The notes below the pieces were generated by a model. That model ran no database searches and had not been told where the DNA came from. It worked only from the letters and a program-made list of their open reading frames with translations. Shown piece after piece: positions 62,013 through 64,000 of a DNA stretch of 64,000 bases; the first letter of the stretch is position 1, and each line of letters begins with the position of its first letter. The DNA is taken from contig CAVZTX010000023.1 in the NCBI GenBank assembly GCA_963778375.1, positions 62,001 through 126,000 of the forward strand, given 5' to 3'. Source of the DNA: CAVZTX01 sp963778375. GTDB taxonomy: Bacteria; Chloroflexota; Ktedonobacteria; Ktedonobacterales; Ktedonobacteraceae. Both the position numbers and the translations under genes were made by a program.

Positions 62013-64000
62013 TCAGACCTCAGCCAACGGGAGAGATACATAGAAAGTTGAGCCTTGATTTTCGACCGATTCGAACCAGATACGCCCACCATGTCGCTCG
62101 ACGAGTTCATGACAGAGGTAGAGTCCAAGGCCGGTGCCACCGATTTCACGCATACGTGCATTATCTGCCCGCACAAAGCGACCGAAGATATTCGTCTGTT
62201 GATGTGCAGGAATGCCGATGCCATGGTCGCGCACGGATAATGTTGCGCTATTGACTTCAGCATCTTCACGCACGGAAATCTCAATGTCGCCTCCCTCGGG
62301 GCTGTACTTAATGGCATTATTAATGAGGTTGCCAAGCACCTGCTCGATGCGGCGCGGATCAATTTGCGCGACAATATGCTCAGATGCAGCGGAGATGGAA
62401 ATAGAGTGAGTCTCGGTTGTTACCCGCAAGCGTGCTACTACACGCTGCACTAATGCTACCAGGTCGGTTGGTTCGGTCTCCAATTCCAGGCGTCCTCCTT
62501 GCAGGCGTGTCACATCCAGTAAATCTTCGGTCAATTCCACCAGCCGTGTTGTGGCCTTGTCGATATCCGAAATCGCCTCCATCTGCCAGTCAGCAAGCTG
62601 CACTCCCTTACCCCGTGCCGTCTGGATAATCAATGTCTGCGCAAAACCCTTAATTACGGCAAGTGGCGTGCGCAGTTCGTGTGCTGCAATACCAATGAAC
62701 TCATCCTTCAGCCGCTCTGCCTCTTTCAACGCACTGACATCAGAGTGTACCACGATAGCTAAAGGCTCAAGTTCTCGGCCGTCCTCGTCCGATCCCGATG
62801 AATTCAGTACGTGAGGATTAAGGGCCACGGCGTTTACCAGTACAGGCAGCGTGGTGCCGTCTCGGTGGCGGATGATCTCCGAGTGATGACGTACCGTTTC
62901 GCCGTTCTGTACAGCCCGTAGTGTGGCGAACTCTCCAGGTGAGAGTGGTCGTCCATCGAAATGGAAGATGCGGATGCCATTTGTGGCGAGAAATTCGCTC
63001 ATCGGTTGGCCTTTTGGCCAGGAAGCGCCCCACACTTCCGCAACCGCGCGATTAGCAAGCACAAGTCGTGCATCATGACCGCGTACCAGGTAGACTCCGC
63101 TCGGCAACTCATCTATCACTGTCTGTAGCAACGAGCGACGGGCTTCCGTCTCGGCATGCGCCCGGCGTTCGATCAGCAATCTACGGGCCTCAGTGACATC
63201 ATGCCAGACAATGACCGAACCTGAAATTCTATCACGGGTGCTGAGTGTTGTCTCACTTTCTTGTGTCGATGCCTGTGCGGGTGGCAGCAGCGGTGATGTG
63301 TTGACAATATATTCGCGCGTCTCGTTGGCACCATCAACCATTGTCACATAGGTCCTTTCTCCTTGCATCTCTGCTGACTGCGGCCTTAAGCGTCCCCCAG
63401 ATGAGGCTGCGGTAGAGGTGAAGCCTCGTTGCAGGGATGGATTGGTGTCAAGCTCTGCCCCATCGCTCGGAACATGGCCTGTTGCACTCCTTAGAAGTGC
63501 CCCAAGCGAACGAACTTCCTCAGGAACTTCAGAAGGTCTTGTCGCTCTTCCAGCTTCCATAGCTTCTCGTAAATGGCGAGCAGGGCCATTCTCGCGTTGC
63601 ACGTTCCCTTGCTCATCCAGCAGGGCAATACCATCATCAATACTTTCAAAAATGGCATCAAGCTCCTGTGCCTGAGCTTGAGCGGCGTGATACAGCCGTG
63701 CGTTCTCTAATGCCACGGCAGCCTGAGTTGCAAGGCCAACAAGCAGTGCTTCGTCTTCCTGGGTAAACTGATCTGGCTCTGAATGTCCCAGCAACAATCC
63801 TCCACGTACATTGCCGTTACGATCGAGTAATGGTGCTCCTAGAAAGCTGCGTGTAATCGGATGTCCACGCGGAACACCCAGGTAGCGGAGTCCTTCCTTT
63901 CCTAATTGCCCATGGGCGTAGGCGAATGCCGCGTGCCGGGCGGCTTCTTTAGCAGATTGCGTCTGCCCGGCACGTGTCGTTTCCTTTTCTATAGAAGAGG
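62013..64000 (-). CDS. GAF-PAS-PAS sensor histidine kinase, N-terminus cut by window end
   Basis: The frame is open from the right edge to the stop at 62013, about 662 codons. Partial GAF (LRYLGVPRGHPITRSFLGAPLL, DRNGNVRGGLLLGH, then FTQEDEALLVGLATQAAVALENARLY), a first PAS segment (LDAIFESIDDGIALLDEQG), a long low-complexity stretch (about 90 residues), a second PAS (LPSGVYLVRGHDARLVLANRAVAEVWG), the H-box FIGIAAHELRTPLAVIKGF and ATPase motifs NLINNAIKYS, RDHGIGI and GGTGLGLYLC. Its regulator is not in the window. Confidence 0.93.
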   Translation of the reverse strand, partial: SSIEKETTRAGQTQSAKEAARHAAFAYAHGQLGKEGLRYLGVPRGHPITRSFLGAPLLDRNGNVRGGLLLGHSEPDQFTQEDEALLVGLATQAAVALENARLYHAAQAQAQELDAIFESIDDGIALLDEQGNVQRENGPARHLREAMEAGRATRPSEVPEEVRSLGALLRSATGHVPSDGAELDTNPSLQRGFTSTAASSGGRLRPQSAEMQGERTYVTMVDGANETREYIVNTSPLLPPAQASTQESETTLSTRDRISGSVIVWHDVTEARRLLIERRAHAETEARRSLLQTVIDELPSGVYLVRGHDARLVLANRAVAEVWGASWPKGQPMSEFLATNGIRIFHFDGRPLSPGEFATLRAVQNGETVRHHSEIIRHRDGTTLPVLVNAVALNPHVLNSSGSDEDGRELEPLAIVVHSDVSALKEAERLKDEFIGIAAHELRTPLAVIKGFAQTLIIQTARGKGVQLADWQMEAISDIDKATTRLVELTEDLLDVTRLQGGRLELETEPTDLVALVQRVVARLRVTTETHSISISAASEHIVAQIDPRRIEQVLGNLINNAIKYSPEGGDIEISVREDAEVNSATLSVRDHGIGIPAHQQTNIFGRFVRADNARMREIGGTGLGLYLCHELVERHGGRIWFESVENQGSTFYVSLPLAEV

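Noticed and set aside
1..64000. tRNA and rRNA genes
   Set aside because: No T-loop GGTTCGA-type signature with a matching acceptor stem and no conserved rRNA block was seen on either strand.

Overview
The window looks like chromosomal DNA of a Ktedonobacteria-type member of the Chloroflexota. That assignment is an inference from gene content and is not proven. The signs are a giant class III cyclase/ATPase/TPR regulator with zinc ribbons, a zinc-ribbon serine/threonine kinase fused to a periplasmic-binding-protein sensor, DUF2079 and Uma2 proteins, GAF/PAS histidine kinases, ylm-type genes (pgeF, yggS, yggT), and many short palindromic repeats between and inside genes. I saw no rRNA, tRNA, CRISPR array, transposase, integrase or phage gene.

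Layout. 0-4.2 kb: 3' part of a cyclase/ATPase/TPR regulator. 4.3-7 kb: DUF402 protein, methylmalonyl-CoA epimerase and the carboxyltransferase subunit of an acyl-CoA carboxylase (propionyl-CoA to methylmalonyl-CoA). 7.2-14.4 kb: DUF2079 membrane protein, alcohol-oxidase-like GMC flavoprotein, Uma2 protein, a frameshifted NHL-propeller gene and a small membrane protein. 14.5-18.2 kb: cell-wall operon murF - ddl - dipeptide epimerase, in which every gene carries a frameshift. 18.5-21.2 kb: Pr6Pr membrane protein, YceI protein with a consensus promoter and putative operator, quinone oxidoreductase. 21.2-26.9 kb: an exact-length 2,825-bp tandem duplication of AbrB-like - acyl-CoA synthetase - ComB. 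26.9-29.5 kb: hydrolase remnant, MbtH-like protein, methyltransferase, frameshifted oxygenase-like gene. 29.6-35.7 kb: secreted protein, response regulator with frameshifted histidine kinase, GAF-GAF-PAS histidine kinase. 35.8-43.8 kb: two small unknown genes, dinD, the kinase-receptor fusion, a YihY/BrkB protein and a frameshifted PQQ-propeller lipoprotein. 43.9-47.7 kb: operon LCP - pgeF - yggS - DUF6391 (nonsense codon) - yggT. 48-57.4 kb: MmcQ protein, two paralogous kinase-less sensor-like membrane proteins with matching upstream DNA, M24 peptidase, a DnaJ-like zinc-finger protein, a frameshifted HhH protein, aldo/keto reductase, Lrp regulator, YciI protein and a 54-residue membrane protein. 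57.6-61.8 kb: four-gene redox operon (DoxD-like protein, Fe-S/GltD-like flavoprotein, two paralogous membrane proteins). 62-64 kb: 3' part of a GAF-PAS histidine kinase.

Three things stand out. Several sensory and redox modules have architectures I cannot match to a characterised system: the kinase/ligand-binding fusion, the redox operon, the duplicated ComB module and the paired sensors. Families of palindromic repeats occur between genes and in frame inside two genes. Finally, ten reading-frame lesions occur in nine otherwise well-conserved genes, so sequence quality must be checked before any of these genes is called a pseudogene.
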